From NCBI GenBank assembly GCA_027493055.1, contig JAPUDO010000120.1:1-64000 (forward strand): a stretch of 64,000 nt of DNA, read 5' to 3'. Position 1 is the stretch's first letter; the number at the start of each line of letters is the position of its first letter. The notes below the pieces were generated by a model, which ran no database searches, was not told the origin of the DNA, and saw nothing but the letters and a program-made list of their open reading frames with translations. The position numbers and the translations under genes are program-made. Positions 29,567 to 38,114 of this stretch are shown here, in pieces. Origin of the DNA: Niabella sp. GTDB taxonomy: Bacteria; Bacteroidota; Bacteroidia; Chitinophagales; Chitinophagaceae.

Positions 29567-30277
29567 TTACATTTCTTTCCACTGGCTGTCTTTCCATTCC
29601 TGGATGATCCAGTTTTTTCCCTTACAGGCGTTTAGGTCGGCAGAGGCGGGGCGGCTGTTGCCGTCCGGAGCCTCCATCAAACGCAATATGCCTTTGCCGT
29701 CGCCTGGCCTTACCGGCATATTGTTGAGGAACTGCTTCATGTTTTCCCCCGCTATGGCGTTCTGCGCCACATAAATATTGCTCAATTCTGTATTTTTCGA
29801 CAAATCCAGGGCAGTAAGCTTATTACCGTTGCACATCAACGTTCTCAGTCCTTCGTTCTTTGATACATCGAGCTGCCTCAACTCGTTTCCGGTGCAGCTT
29901 AAATATGATAAATACTTGTTTCCCGATACATTCAAAGATATCAGCTTATTGTTATTGCATATCAATGTGTACACTTTGCCATAAACGGTTATGGTTTTGG
30001 TGCTCAAAGGGAAGGTTGCACTGGTACCGGCCTTGGCAAGACCTTCTCCGTTATCTTTGACGCCATTATTGTTCAGGTCTATCCATACACTCTCCGGGGT
30101 ATAGGGTATGGAGGATTGTATTTCCAAACGCCAGCCGGTATTGTCATCGGCAGCTTTGGTAAGGGTTATTTTTGACTCCGGCAGGTCTTCTTCCGGGTCT
30201 TGCTTTTCTTTTTTGCAGGCGCTGAGCAGAAGCACAACCAACAGGGCAGCCATACTAATATTTAGATACTTTTTCAT
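29567..30277 (-). CDS. Leucine-rich-repeat lipoprotein, paralogue B
   Basis: Lipoprotein of 236 residues and clear tandem paralogue of its downstream neighbour. The signal peptide is nearly identical (MKKYLNISMAALLVVLLLSAC, Cys21), as is the acidic VWIDLNNNGVKDNGE loop. Leucine-rich repeats run from about 105 to 170 (LISLNVSGN, ELRQLDVSKN, KLTALDLSKN), and the tail has the same NSRPASADLNACKGKNW block. The difference is mostly in the repeat faces, as expected for diversified binding surfaces. It is probably co-transcribed with the genes on either side. Confidence 0.75.
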   Translation of the reverse strand: MKKYLNISMAALLVVLLLSACKKEKQDPEEDLPESKITLTKAADDNTGWRLEIQSSIPYTPESVWIDLNNNGVKDNGEGLAKAGTSATFPLSTKTITVYGKVYTLICNNNKLISLNVSGNKYLSYLSCTGNELRQLDVSKNEGLRTLMCNGNKLTALDLSKNTELSNIYVAQNAIAGENMKQFLNNMPVRPGDGKGILRLMEAPDGNSRPASADLNACKGKNWIIQEWKDSQWKEM

Positions 30278-30287
30278 ACTGTTTGTT

Positions 30288-30746
30288 TTACTCTGCTATG
30301 GTGTACTCCACGCTGCCGATATTTGTGCTATTGGCCGGAACTTTTAAAGCGATGCTTTTTTTAACCGTATTGTCTACATTGATCTGTAGCCGTAAATCTG
30401 CCTGTACTGTTGATGAATTTTGTACAGATACCGACATGCCGGCGTGGAATGGTTTTGCAACTTTTACATTTTTGCCGGCAGACTCAGAAGTAATGCTGAG
30501 ACCAAAACCGGTCGCATCAGTTGTTACCTGTCCGCTGCCGGTCATGTAACTGATAGTAAGGCCTGCGTTTTTGGCGGCTGCATTATCTAATGCTATGATG
30601 TACCTTATTTCCGTTTTCCCTTCTTCTTTCTCGTCTTCAACGTCGGATTTGCTGCAACTTACCATGGCAAGAGAAACAAGAACCGCCAAAAGCAATGCTA
30701 CACTGGTAGACGCCTGATCTGTTAAATTGATTTTTAATTTTTTCAT
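30288..30746 (-). CDS. Hypothetical lipoprotein
   Basis: Product of 152 residues from ATG 30746; an in-frame ATG at 30803 would add 19 residues before the signal peptide and is less likely. The lipoprotein signal VLVSLAMVSC is followed by an acidic linker (EDEKEEGKTE). The mature domain is rich in Ser/Thr/Val and predicted all-beta. I do not recognise the family. It is 10 bp upstream of paralogue B on the same strand, and so part of the surface-protein operon 28820-31486. Confidence 0.65.
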   Translation of the reverse strand: MKKLKINLTDQASTSVALLLAVLVSLAMVSCSKSDVEDEKEEGKTEIRYIIALDNAAAKNAGLTISYMTGSGQVTTDATGFGLSITSESAGKNVKVAKPFHAGMSVSVQNSSTVQADLRLQINVDNTVKKSIALKVPANSTNIGSVEYTIAE

Positions 30747-30826
30747 ACCCTCTGTGTTTTTTGTTGTGATTAACGATAATAGCGTTATCCCTTTTACCTG
30801 CATATAGGGGGAGCAACTCTGGAAGA

Positions 30827-31486
30827 TTATTTTTTCCCTTTATTTAAAGGAAGGGCATAGCTTACACCCAGGCGGAAAGAACGATTGTAGCCCCCTCCTC
30901 CATGATCCCAAATATTAGCCAGACCATGACTGTAACGCAGATTAACACCAAGCCGAGGCTGTATCAGGTAGCTGAGCCCTATCCCCAAGCCAAAATCAAA
31001 TGTTTTGTATTCTTCTTTGTCCAGCGTGTAATAATCAAACCATTCATCCGGATATTCTTCTACATCAGCATCCGAAGATGGGATTGATTTGGCTTTGGCG
31101 GTAAGTTTTGCCGAAAAGTATGGCCCCAGGCCGACTTTCAGTTGCTCGGTGATGGAATATTCTGCAAACACCGGAAGTGTGATATAGTCTGATTTGAGGC
31201 GAAACCCGTCCACGTCTTCCTCCGCAGCGTACCTATATCCCAGCCGGGTGTACAGCAACTCCGGACGCAGGCTGAATTTGTCCGTCAGCCCTAATTCGGC
31301 AAATCCTCCGATATAAAAACCGATGACATAAGCAGGCTGTTCGATCTTGTCAATGTATTCGCCATCTCCTTCGGTTATCCTTGCCGTACTTAAATTGGGT
31401 CCTGCCATCACACCGAAGTTAAAATCCTGTGCCTGTACGGCAGTTATCAATGCCATGCATAGTATAGCTAACGTGAGTTGTTTCAT
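30827..31486 (-). CDS. Outer-membrane beta-barrel protein (PorT-like fold)
   Basis: Small outer-membrane barrel of 219 residues. A signal peptide ends at VQAQ (about 16-19). The mature start FNFGVMAGPNLSTARI is typical of PF13568-type barrels. Alternating strands follow (FSLRPELLYTRLGYRY, LPVFAEYSI, LKVGLGPYFSAKL, GLGIGLSYLIQPRLGVNLRYSHGL), and the protein ends with SFRLGVSYALPL. Function is unknown; the family is widespread in Bacteroidota. It heads the surface-protein operon, and a conserved block is found 70-115 bp upstream. Confidence 0.82.
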   Translation of the reverse strand: MKQLTLAILCMALITAVQAQDFNFGVMAGPNLSTARITEGDGEYIDKIEQPAYVIGFYIGGFAELGLTDKFSLRPELLYTRLGYRYAAEEDVDGFRLKSDYITLPVFAEYSITEQLKVGLGPYFSAKLTAKAKSIPSSDADVEEYPDEWFDYYTLDKEEYKTFDFGLGIGLSYLIQPRLGVNLRYSHGLANIWDHGGGGYNRSFRLGVSYALPLNKGKK

Positions 31487-31553
31487 TGCTTTTGGTTTTT
31501 TATGTATTAAAAAGTATATAAGAACCGTTACTCTCTCTTTTAAATCTCAGAGA

Positions 31554-31602
31554 CTACAAAAAGGTCATCAGGTTTTTTTATTTTTTAAGGGAATATGTCA
31601 GA
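31554..31602 (-). promoter_or_regulatory. Conserved upstream block, copy 1
   Basis: Upstream of the barrel gene, this stretch matches the one upstream of the LamG gene at 33775-33816. Shared strings are CT-C-AAAAA, GTCATCAG, TTTTTATT and GGGAA-ATGTCAG in the same order with small gaps, and both copies lie upstream of a minus-strand surface-protein gene. Conservation outside coding DNA suggests a shared promoter or leader element. Confidence 0.4.
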
Positions 31603-31714
31603 TAACAGCTATTGAGCAATGAACCACAGACTGAAGGCTGCTCCTTCCGGATACTTGTTGCCGGAGAAACCGTGCCATTAGCACATTATCCTATCCGCTC
31701 ATTGGCATATTCGC

Positions 31715-33709
31715 TCATCTCCTCACCGCCTGCACAGTTTTTGAGTACGATTTGGTACCATCTATATCTACCTGCACAATACGGATATATAATTGCTGGT
31801 CATTGCTGGTTTCCAAATCACCGGCGTTCTTACTGCAGGCAATAAAGCCCACAACGCAAAACAACATAGCCAGGGCCATCAGTTGGCGCTGTTTTTTACC
31901 AATGGGCAATAACAGTCCTAAAACTGCTAAACCGGCAAGCGATGCAAAGGCAATGCTGCCTGCATTTGTTTCAAAACTGTAATTAAGGGAACTACTGCTA
32001 TTTCCGCTTTCGGCTTTTGATTGTACTGTGCCTACTTTTGTAAAATGCCTTCCGTCCGTAGAAGCTTCAATAATAAAATGGCTGTTATTAGTTTCTGTTA
32101 TAGAGGTCCAGTTTATTTGTAATATTCCATTTTTTATAATTGCCATAATATCACCAAAAGTTACCGGCAGCGGAATAATATTATCGGAAACCGGAATAAA
32201 TGGCGAGAACTGCGTGGTTTTAAATGCAACACCCTTCATGCCGGCTACAGGAAATGACACCACACTATCAACCGTTATATACGTCCAGTTTCCTCCGTGC
32301 AAATTTCCTATTTGTGACTGAGCTATATTAAACCCGTTTAATTCCTGTCCCTCCTCCCAATACATTTTTACTAAAAGGGGAGTTGACAGGGTGGTGCCAC
32401 TCTGCGGTGTTATGTACCAAAGATTGCCAACGCCAGGCTGTGATGGAGAAATACCGCTGGCAGTAAGATTATTGCTACTGCTAAATATAAACGCTTCATT
32501 ATCGTAATTATCACGTTCGGCATATAATGGGTTGTAACTGTCTCCGCCCACAGGTATCAGTGCTCCATATTTATAGTGGGTTTTTAAATGAAGGCTTCCT
32601 CCATTTTCTGTTTTTATATAGGAATCTTTGCTACCACCCACGGGGGGAGAAAGAAGCATAAGGTTGCTTCCACTAATAGTTAGCTTACCATTATTCAGGT
32701 TTAACCCGGCCACTTCTACCGGTGATGAAATGGTTATATCATTGTTAATGGTAACCGCCTCTCCGGGTGGAGGCAATACCCCTCCCCACGTATTGGGATC
32801 GTTCCAGTTGCCGGATTGTGTAGTTGCATATTCTATATCGTTCACTGCTTTTGGCGCTTCTCCCCCTGAGCTGTATAGCTCCAATCTAAATTCTTCCGGA
32901 GCTTCGTTGGTTGTTGGGCTACCCCACCCTCTTGATCTATTACTGAAGCTTGTGGCATTGGGAATGGAAGCATTAAAGTTATAATACAATATTAATGAAC
33001 CTGAGTGATCATCTATTTCATTGTTCATACGCGATTCTATTTGAGACCGCACCAGCGGAACACCCCAAAATCTAAACTCATCTATTTTTAAATAATCTGA
33101 AGCACCATTCAAATGGCCTATAAAGAAATTATTAATAGAAAGCGTTGTCATAGATAGTGGTGCATTGGAAATAGCAGCCAAATTACCATTAATATACAGG
33201 CCCATTTGACCTGCACTAACCCGTTGTTCCAATGGATATAAAGGATCGGCACCGGATTGATTGATGTTCTTTACAATGGCCACGTGTATCCATTGTCCAT
33301 CATTAGGGATATTTGCAGCCAAACTATGGTAAAACACGCCCTCATCAAAAGGGCTGGGCCACCCCGAATTATCGTACGACCAAATGTCAAACCACAACCC
33401 GGGTTTGACACTCCCATTATTATCGGGTCCCATAGAAAAATTCATTCCCATGGTGTTACTTCCAAAAATGCGTGTGCCCGGTTGTACGTTAGGAAGTACT
33501 TTTACCCAAAACTCAATAGTAAAGTTGAGCGATACAAACTCATTCAAATAGCCAAAATTGGCATCGTTAAGGTAATAGTAATTGTTATTTACCGGTTTAA
33601 AACTTACCGACTGTTGAAATTTGCTGGAAGAATAGCCTGGCTGTGCCGCCATACTCAGAGGAAAAGCAGCAATAAACAAAACGTATAGAAAGAATAGTTT
33701 CTGTTTCAT
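31715..33709 (-). CDS. Secreted LamG-domain protein with unusual C-terminal membrane segment
   Basis: Secreted protein of 664 residues with signal MKQKLFFLYVLFIAAFPLSMAAQ. A LamG/concanavalin-like domain covers about 25-255 (NFTIEFWVKVLP, WIHVAIVKN, MGLYINGNLAA). A T9SS-cargo-like stretch follows (SGNWNDPNTWGGVLPPPGEAVTI split at about 305-330), and then a Fn3-like module (FIIEASTDGRHFTKVGTV). Instead of continuing to a usual sorting domain, that module is interrupted by two hydrophobic segments (AFASLAGLAVLGLLLPI, then LALAMLFCVVGFIAC-like), before resuming with YIRIVQVDIDGTKSYSKTV. ATG at 33718 is an alternative start. Confidence 0.75.
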   Translation of the reverse strand: MKQKLFFLYVLFIAAFPLSMAAQPGYSSSKFQQSVSFKPVNNNYYYLNDANFGYLNEFVSLNFTIEFWVKVLPNVQPGTRIFGSNTMGMNFSMGPDNNGSVKPGLWFDIWSYDNSGWPSPFDEGVFYHSLAANIPNDGQWIHVAIVKNINQSGADPLYPLEQRVSAGQMGLYINGNLAAISNAPLSMTTLSINNFFIGHLNGASDYLKIDEFRFWGVPLVRSQIESRMNNEIDDHSGSLILYYNFNASIPNATSFSNRSRGWGSPTTNEAPEEFRLELYSSGGEAPKAVNDIEYATTQSGNWNDPNTWGGVLPPPGEAVTINNDITISSPVEVAGLNLNNGKLTISGSNLMLLSPPVGGSKDSYIKTENGGSLHLKTHYKYGALIPVGGDSYNPLYAERDNYDNEAFIFSSSNNLTASGISPSQPGVGNLWYITPQSGTTLSTPLLVKMYWEEGQELNGFNIAQSQIGNLHGGNWTYITVDSVVSFPVAGMKGVAFKTTQFSPFIPVSDNIIPLPVTFGDIMAIIKNGILQINWTSITETNNSHFIIEASTDGRHFTKVGTVQSKAESGNSSSSLNYSFETNAGSIAFASLAGLAVLGLLLPIGKKQRQLMALAMLFCVVGFIACSKNAGDLETSNDQQLYIRIVQVDIDGTKSYSKTVQAVRR

Positions 33710-33774
33710 AATAAACATTAGTTAAATAGTTATAAACGCCATCATTGAGTTGCTGTAGTATTATCGTATGAGCT

Positions 33775-33816
33775 GCAAAAAAGTCATCAGCCTTTTTATT
33801 GGAGGGAAGATGTCAG
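33775..33816 (-). promoter_or_regulatory. Conserved upstream block, copy 2
   Basis: Partner of the block at 31554-31602. It lies 66-107 bp upstream of the LamG-protein start codon and carries the same ordered strings CT-C-AAAAA, GTCATCAG, TTTTTATT and GGGAA-ATGTCAG, with two or three bases deleted relative to copy 1. Confidence 0.4.
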
Positions 33817-33883
33817 GTAGTTTTAGTTCAATAAATTCTTTTTCAAATCTGTTAGCCTTCAATAAGTTATGCACAAGCAGGCA

Positions 33884-33914
33884 CAAAAAAAAGCTGCCCT
33901 TTTAAAGACAGCTT
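33884..33914 (-). terminator. Intrinsic terminator of the TrpB-like gene
   Basis: AAGCTG (33891-33896) pairs with CAGCTT (33909-33914), extended by further pairs with one mismatch. On the minus strand the stem is followed by a run of eight T. It begins 20 bp after the stop codon of the TrpB-like gene. Confidence 0.75.
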
Positions 33915-33933
33915 CTGATATAATCATCTGAAA

Positions 33934-35298
33934 TTAAGCAATCACCGGCGTATCCAACTCTTCTAAAGAATGCCGGATATCTGCATCTGTCAGCTCGTGC
34001 CTTACTATTTTCCCTTCAAAATAATCCTGGTAAGCCTTCATATCAAAATTGCCATGCCCGCAGAGATTGAACAAAATCGTTTCAGCCTTACCTTCCCGCT
34101 TACAACGTTCTGCTTCTTTGATAGCAGTGGCAATACCATGTGTAGCCTCGGGAGCGGGTATAATGCCTTCGGCCTTTGCAAATAGTACGCCGGCTTCAAA
34201 CACTTCCAGGTTATCATGCGCGCTTGCTTCAATCAATCCGTCTTTCAAAAGCTGGCTCACAATAGCGCCGGCGCCATGATAGCGCAATCCCCCGGCATGA
34301 ATGGGTGCCGGTACAAAGTTGTGGCCCAGGGTGTACATAGGCAACAGCGGCGTCATACCCACCGTATCACCAAAATCATAACGGAACACTCCTCTTGTAA
34401 GCTTGGGACAGGAAGTAGGCTCGCTGGCTATACAACGGATGTTCTTTCCTTCTTCCAGGTTCAGCCTGAGGAAAGGAAAAGAAATGCCTGCAAAGTTAGA
34501 GCCGCCGCCAAAAGGTGCTATTACCACATCGGGGAGATCACCGGCTTTTTCCATTTGCTTATGAGCCTCCAGTCCTATAATTGTTTGATGCAGCAGCACA
34601 TGGTTCAGCACACTACCTAAGGCATACTTGGTATCTTCTCTCTGTGCCGCCATTTCTACTGCTTCGGAAATAGCAATACCCAAAGAGCCGGGACTGTTGG
34701 GATCCTGTGCTAAAATTTTTCTTCCTGCCGCGGTAAATTCCGAAGGAGAGGGTATTACTTTAGCACCCCAGGTATTCATCATAATTTTCCGGTAGGGCTT
34801 ATGATCAAAAGAAAGCTTTACCATATACACTTCGCATTCAATGCCAAAAAGATTGCAGGCAAAACTTAATGCGCTTCCCCACTGACCCGCGCCGGTTTCG
34901 GTGGTAATACGTTTAACACCTTCTTTCATATTGTAATAAGCCTGCGGCACAGCGGTGTTTGGCTTATGTGATCCGGCAGGACTTACGCCCTCGTACTTAT
35001 AATAAATTTTAGCAGGTGTATCCAGGGCCTTTTCCAGTTCATAAGCGCGGTACAAAGGCGTTGGCCTCCAGATACTGTAAATGTTGCGCACTTCATCAGG
35101 AATAGTGATCCACTTTTCTGCAGAGACCTCCTGCTTTATCAGCTCCTGCGGAAAAAGAGGAGCCAGCGCTTCGGGACCAATGGGTTCTTTTGTGCCCGGG
35201 TGCAGCGGTGGCAACGGCTTGTTGGGCATGTCCGCAACTATGTTATACCATTGTTCTGGTATTTCCTGTTCGGTGAGTGTGATTTTTCTTGTTTTCAT
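33934..35298 (-). CDS. TrpB-like pyridoxal-phosphate enzyme (TrpB2 type)
   Basis: PLP-dependent beta-replacement enzyme of 454 residues, longer than the normal tryptophan synthase beta chain and matching the TrpB2 or TrpB-like group. The PLP lysine lies in GSHKPNTA and the phosphate-binding glycine loop in [22 protein letters not shown] and HAGGLRYHG are typical of the group. TrpB2 enzymes make Trp from indole and serine or have other serine-dehydratase-like roles. There is no trpA or other trp gene nearby, so a salvage or moonlighting role is likely. It is monocistronic, with a terminator after it, and divergent from the ketosynthase-like gene. Confidence 0.92.
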   Translation of the reverse strand: MKTRKITLTEQEIPEQWYNIVADMPNKPLPPLHPGTKEPIGPEALAPLFPQELIKQEVSAEKWITIPDEVRNIYSIWRPTPLYRAYELEKALDTPAKIYYKYEGVSPAGSHKPNTAVPQAYYNMKEGVKRITTETGAGQWGSALSFACNLFGIECEVYMVKLSFDHKPYRKIMMNTWGAKVIPSPSEFTAAGRKILAQDPNSPGSLGIAISEAVEMAAQREDTKYALGSVLNHVLLHQTIIGLEAHKQMEKAGDLPDVVIAPFGGGSNFAGISFPFLRLNLEEGKNIRCIASEPTSCPKLTRGVFRYDFGDTVGMTPLLPMYTLGHNFVPAPIHAGGLRYHGAGAIVSQLLKDGLIEASAHDNLEVFEAGVLFAKAEGIIPAPEATHGIATAIKEAERCKREGKAETILFNLCGHGNFDMKAYQDYFEGKIVRHELTDADIRHSLEELDTPVIA

Positions 35299-35425
35299 TT
35301 GAAGTATTCGTTATTTGGTATATCATTCAAATATATCTATTATCGGGTATATTTCCTTTAATGTTTGATGATCGTTTACAAAAGCTATCCGTTTTTTGAT
35401 ATACATTCGCACATATCCTATTTAC

Positions 35426-36481
35426 ATGCTTAGTGAAAGAAAAATATCTGAAGAACCAGGCCTTCCCGTTTATATTAAAGCGGCAGGCACTGTGTCTCCG
35501 CAGCAGGATTTTGAAACAATGATGGCTGCACCGGCAAATTATACAGGCGACAAGCTTCGCTGTATAGAGCCGGACTATACAAAGTATGTAGATGCGAAAC
35601 TGATCCGCCGTATGAGCCGCATTATTAAAATGGGCGTAGCAGCGGCATCGGAAGCCCTGCAGCAGGCAGGCATAAAAAACCCGGATGCTATTATTACCGG
35701 TACCGCTTACGGTTGCCTGGCGGATACGGACCAGTTTTTAACCCGGATGGTGGAGTTTAAAGAAACATTACTGTCTCCAACGGCGTTTATTCAATCTACC
35801 CATAACACTGTAGCCGCACAAATAGCCCTCATGCTACAATGCCATAACTATAATAATACTTATGTGAACAGGGGATCCTCATTTGAAGCAGCATTAACAG
35901 ATGCAGTGTCTTTACTGGAAGAAGGCGAAGCAGAACACGTGCTGATAGGCGCCGCAGATGAGATCACAGACAAAAGCCATACTATATTAAAGCGTTTTGG
36001 ATTATATAAAACTGACGCTGAGAGCTTATCGTTAACAGATAGCAATACCAAAGGAACAATGGCCGGCGATGGAGCCGCTTTTTTTGTTCTTGATAAAAAA
36101 AAGGAGAATGCACTGGCCCGGTTAACTGCATTTAAAAATTATTACAAGCCGGAAATACCCGCAACCTCTTTAATAGAAACCTTTTTAAAAGAGAACAATA
36201 TTGCTGTTACAGATGTAGACCTGGTAATAACCGGCTATAACGGTAATACAGGAGAAAATGCGCATTACAGCGAATTGACCCGTGGGCTGTTTACAAAAAA
36301 CAAGGTTATTACTTATAAGCAGTACTGCGGGGAGTACCCTACCTCCATTGGTTTTGCGCTGTGGATGGCATGCAATATCTTAAAAGAGAAAAAATTTCAG
36401 GGAACGCCGGTGAGCAATATCTTAATCTATAACAATTACCTGCAAAGGTACCCGGCGCTGTACCTTTTATCCGCATGTTAA
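35426..36481 (+). CDS. Beta-ketoacyl synthase-like protein (chain-length-factor type)
   Basis: Thiolase-fold protein of 351 residues (start ATG 35426; a TTG lies ten codons earlier). Family blocks include IKAAGTVSPQ, LIRRMSRIIKMGV, GTAYGCLADTDQFL and GDGAAFFVL. At the place where active ketosynthases have the nucleophilic Cys in TACSSG, this one reads NRGSSFEAAL, so the cysteine is absent. That is typical of chain-length factors (Ketoacyl-synt_2 type) that pair with a true ketosynthase in flexirubin or aryl-polyene pathways. The next gene overlaps its end by 7 bp. A paralogue is at 45200-46228. Confidence 0.82.
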   Translation: MLSERKISEEPGLPVYIKAAGTVSPQQDFETMMAAPANYTGDKLRCIEPDYTKYVDAKLIRRMSRIIKMGVAAASEALQQAGIKNPDAIITGTAYGCLADTDQFLTRMVEFKETLLSPTAFIQSTHNTVAAQIALMLQCHNYNNTYVNRGSSFEAALTDAVSLLEEGEAEHVLIGAADEITDKSHTILKRFGLYKTDAESLSLTDSNTKGTMAGDGAAFFVLDKKKENALARLTAFKNYYKPEIPATSLIETFLKENNIAVTDVDLVITGYNGNTGENAHYSELTRGLFTKNKVITYKQYCGEYPTSIGFALWMACNILKEKKFQGTPVSNILIYNNYLQRYPALYLLSAC

Positions 36482-37251
36482 ACTTCAGAAATACCAATAT
36501 TGCCTTTGCATTGCTGCTCATGGCGCTTATGGTGTTTGATATCATCTTCAGCGTGCCTTTTTACGTCTATTTGTTGCTTGTCATTTCCTACCTGTCATTC
36601 CTCTTTTACGGCAGCTATTTTGTGCATTCGCAATTTTACATGAAAACTATTTGTAAAGCGGATATAAATGAAAAAAAAATCGCTGTTAGTTTTGACGATG
36701 GCCCTTTGGAACAACATACCCCCCAGATATTGCACATACTGAAAACATACAATATAAAAGCCGCTTTTTTTTGCATAGGCAAAAATGCAGCAGCTAACAG
36801 GGAATTATTGAGGCAGGTACATCATCAGGGCCATACCATTGGCTCCCACAGCTATACACACGGGTATGGGTTTGACCTGCTGTCCTCAAAGAATATGCAC
36901 AAAGACCTGGAGCAAATGCACCAATTGGTGAAGGAAGCGTTGGGTATTGAAATGAAATGGTTCCGGCCGCCTTATGGAGTTACCACCCCTAATTTAAAAA
37001 AGGCGGTTGAAGCAATGAACTATACAGCTATTGGCTGGAATGTGCGCAGTATGGATACTATAGCGAAAAATGAAACAACATTGCTTCAAAAACTGCATCG
37101 TTCTTTAAAACCGGGAAGTATTTTTTTATTTCATGATACAGCGGCCATTACTGTGAGCATCCTGCCCCGGTTTATAGAACAGGTACAGCAGGCCGGGTAT
37201 GAAATTGTGCCGTTGGAGAAACTCATAAATTTGCAGTCTTATGCTGATTGA
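36475..37251 (+). CDS. Membrane-anchored polysaccharide deacetylase (NodB homology)
   Basis: Carbohydrate esterase 4-fold protein of 258 residues. One or two N-terminal membrane helices (about 7-45) precede the NodB domain (about 60-250). Catalytic motifs are intact: AVSFDDGP (motif 1, Asp-Asp), SHSYTHG-type motif 2 (GSHSYTH) and RPPYG (motif 3), with a late FLFHD. It overlaps the ketosynthase-like gene by 7 bp and the dehydratase-like gene by 11 bp, so translation is coupled. Deacetylase genes recur in flexirubin/aryl-polyene clusters, where the role is unproved. Confidence 0.85.
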   Translation: MLNFRNTNIAFALLLMALMVFDIIFSVPFYVYLLLVISYLSFLFYGSYFVHSQFYMKTICKADINEKKIAVSFDDGPLEQHTPQILHILKTYNIKAAFFCIGKNAAANRELLRQVHHQGHTIGSHSYTHGYGFDLLSSKNMHKDLEQMHQLVKEALGIEMKWFRPPYGVTTPNLKKAVEAMNYTAIGWNVRSMDTIAKNETTLLQKLHRSLKPGSIFLFHDTAAITVSILPRFIEQVQQAGYEIVPLEKLINLQSYAD

Positions 37252-37609
37252 AAATTTATATACACTTGATACATTTAGCAACGAAGCCGGCAAGGCTATG
37301 GCTGCCATAACCATAAATGCCAGTCATAAGATTTTTGAAGGTCACTTCCCGGGCCAGCCGGTATTACCGGGCGTATGCCAATTGCAGATAATAAAAGAAT
37401 TACTGGAGCGCGCTACCGGGAAAAAACTGTTCTTATCAGAGGCCGGCAGCTGTAAGTTTTTGCAGCTGGTGGATCCTGCTAAAACCAATGTACTGCTTAT
37501 AACCATAGATTATAGTGGTAATGATACAGCAATAACCGCTAATGCTGTTATTAAAAGCGGGGAAGTGATTTTTCTTAAAGTAAATGGAGGAATATTTTTA
37601 CAAAATTAA
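37241..37609 (+). CDS. Hot-dog-fold 3-hydroxyacyl-ACP dehydratase-like protein
   Basis: Small FabZ/FabA-like protein of 122 residues. The signature is the block [20 protein letters not shown] (about 28-47), where the GHFPGxPxxPGV pattern including the catalytic His is intact. Downstream are AGSCKFLQLVDP and INGG-type strands. By family, it removes water from 3-hydroxyacyl-ACP during polyene or fatty-acid chain extension. It is last in a three-gene, overlapping plus-strand operon with the chain-length factor-like protein and the deacetylase. Length is normal for stand-alone dehydratases of pigment clusters. Confidence 0.85.
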   Translation: MLIENLYTLDTFSNEAGKAMAAITINASHKIFEGHFPGQPVLPGVCQLQIIKELLERATGKKLFLSEAGSCKFLQLVDPAKTNVLLITIDYSGNDTAITANAVIKSGEVIFLKVNGGIFLQN

Positions 37610-37631
37610 ATACATCTGGTAAAACGTTTTT

Positions 37632-37821
37632 ATGCTAACAACAGAGGATATAAAAAAACAAAGTCAATACTTTTTCTTCCAGTAAGCCTGTTGAAGAATT
37701 AATTGAAGAGATTATTGTAATGTATAAAATTGAAAAAGGGTTGGAAGATATTAATAATGGCGATGTTACAGACTAGAAAAACTTTAAGGAAGAAATAAGA
37801 GCATGGTCAAAATCCGAATAG
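37632..37821 (+). pseudogene. Broken antitoxin gene of a ParE/RelE-type module
   Basis: From ATG 37632 the frame stops after 17 codons. A one-base shift near 37655-37675 restores a reading frame that runs PVEELIEEIIVMYKIEKGLE, then hits TAG at 37774, and continues past it (KNFKEEIRAWSKSE) to a second TAG at 37819. The TAG at 37774 could be a mutated TGG. So there is one frameshift and one nonsense codon in a small acidic antitoxin-like gene. Its end overlaps the toxin start by 19 bp, as is normal for intact modules. Confidence 0.6.
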
Positions 37822-38110
37822 CGAAAACTGCTAAAACAGATATCAGGAATATCTATGAGTATATTTTAAAACAGTCTGCCAAAATGCCGAACTGCTGAAA
37901 CATACCATTCTTGAAGCGATTGACTCTCTTTACAAATTTCCAGAAATAGGGCAGATAGTAAAAGAAGTACAAAATCCTTTATTTAGGGAAGTTAGGATTT
38001 ATAAATATAGGATCATATATAGATACGATAACAGTGAAGTAGTAATTCTTACGGTGCATCACAGCTCACGATTGTTAACTAACAACCCGAGCTTTAGTAT
38101 TCTGCTTTAA
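37803..38110 (+). pseudogene. Frameshifted ParE/RelE-type toxin
   Basis: From ATG 37803 the frame reads MVKIRIAKTAKTDIRNIYEY, which is the start of a ParE/RelE-fold toxin, but it ends at a stop after 31 codons. Adding one A in the run at 37881-37884 restores a continuous frame with EAIDSLYKFPEIGQIV and VRIYKYRIIYRYD followed by VVILTVHHSSR, the typical C-terminus of the family, to TAA at 38110. Together with the lesions in the antitoxin this is a dead toxin-antitoxin pair, about 102 residues if repaired. It follows the dehydratase-like gene by 193 bp. Confidence 0.7.
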
Positions 38111-38114
38111 TCAA

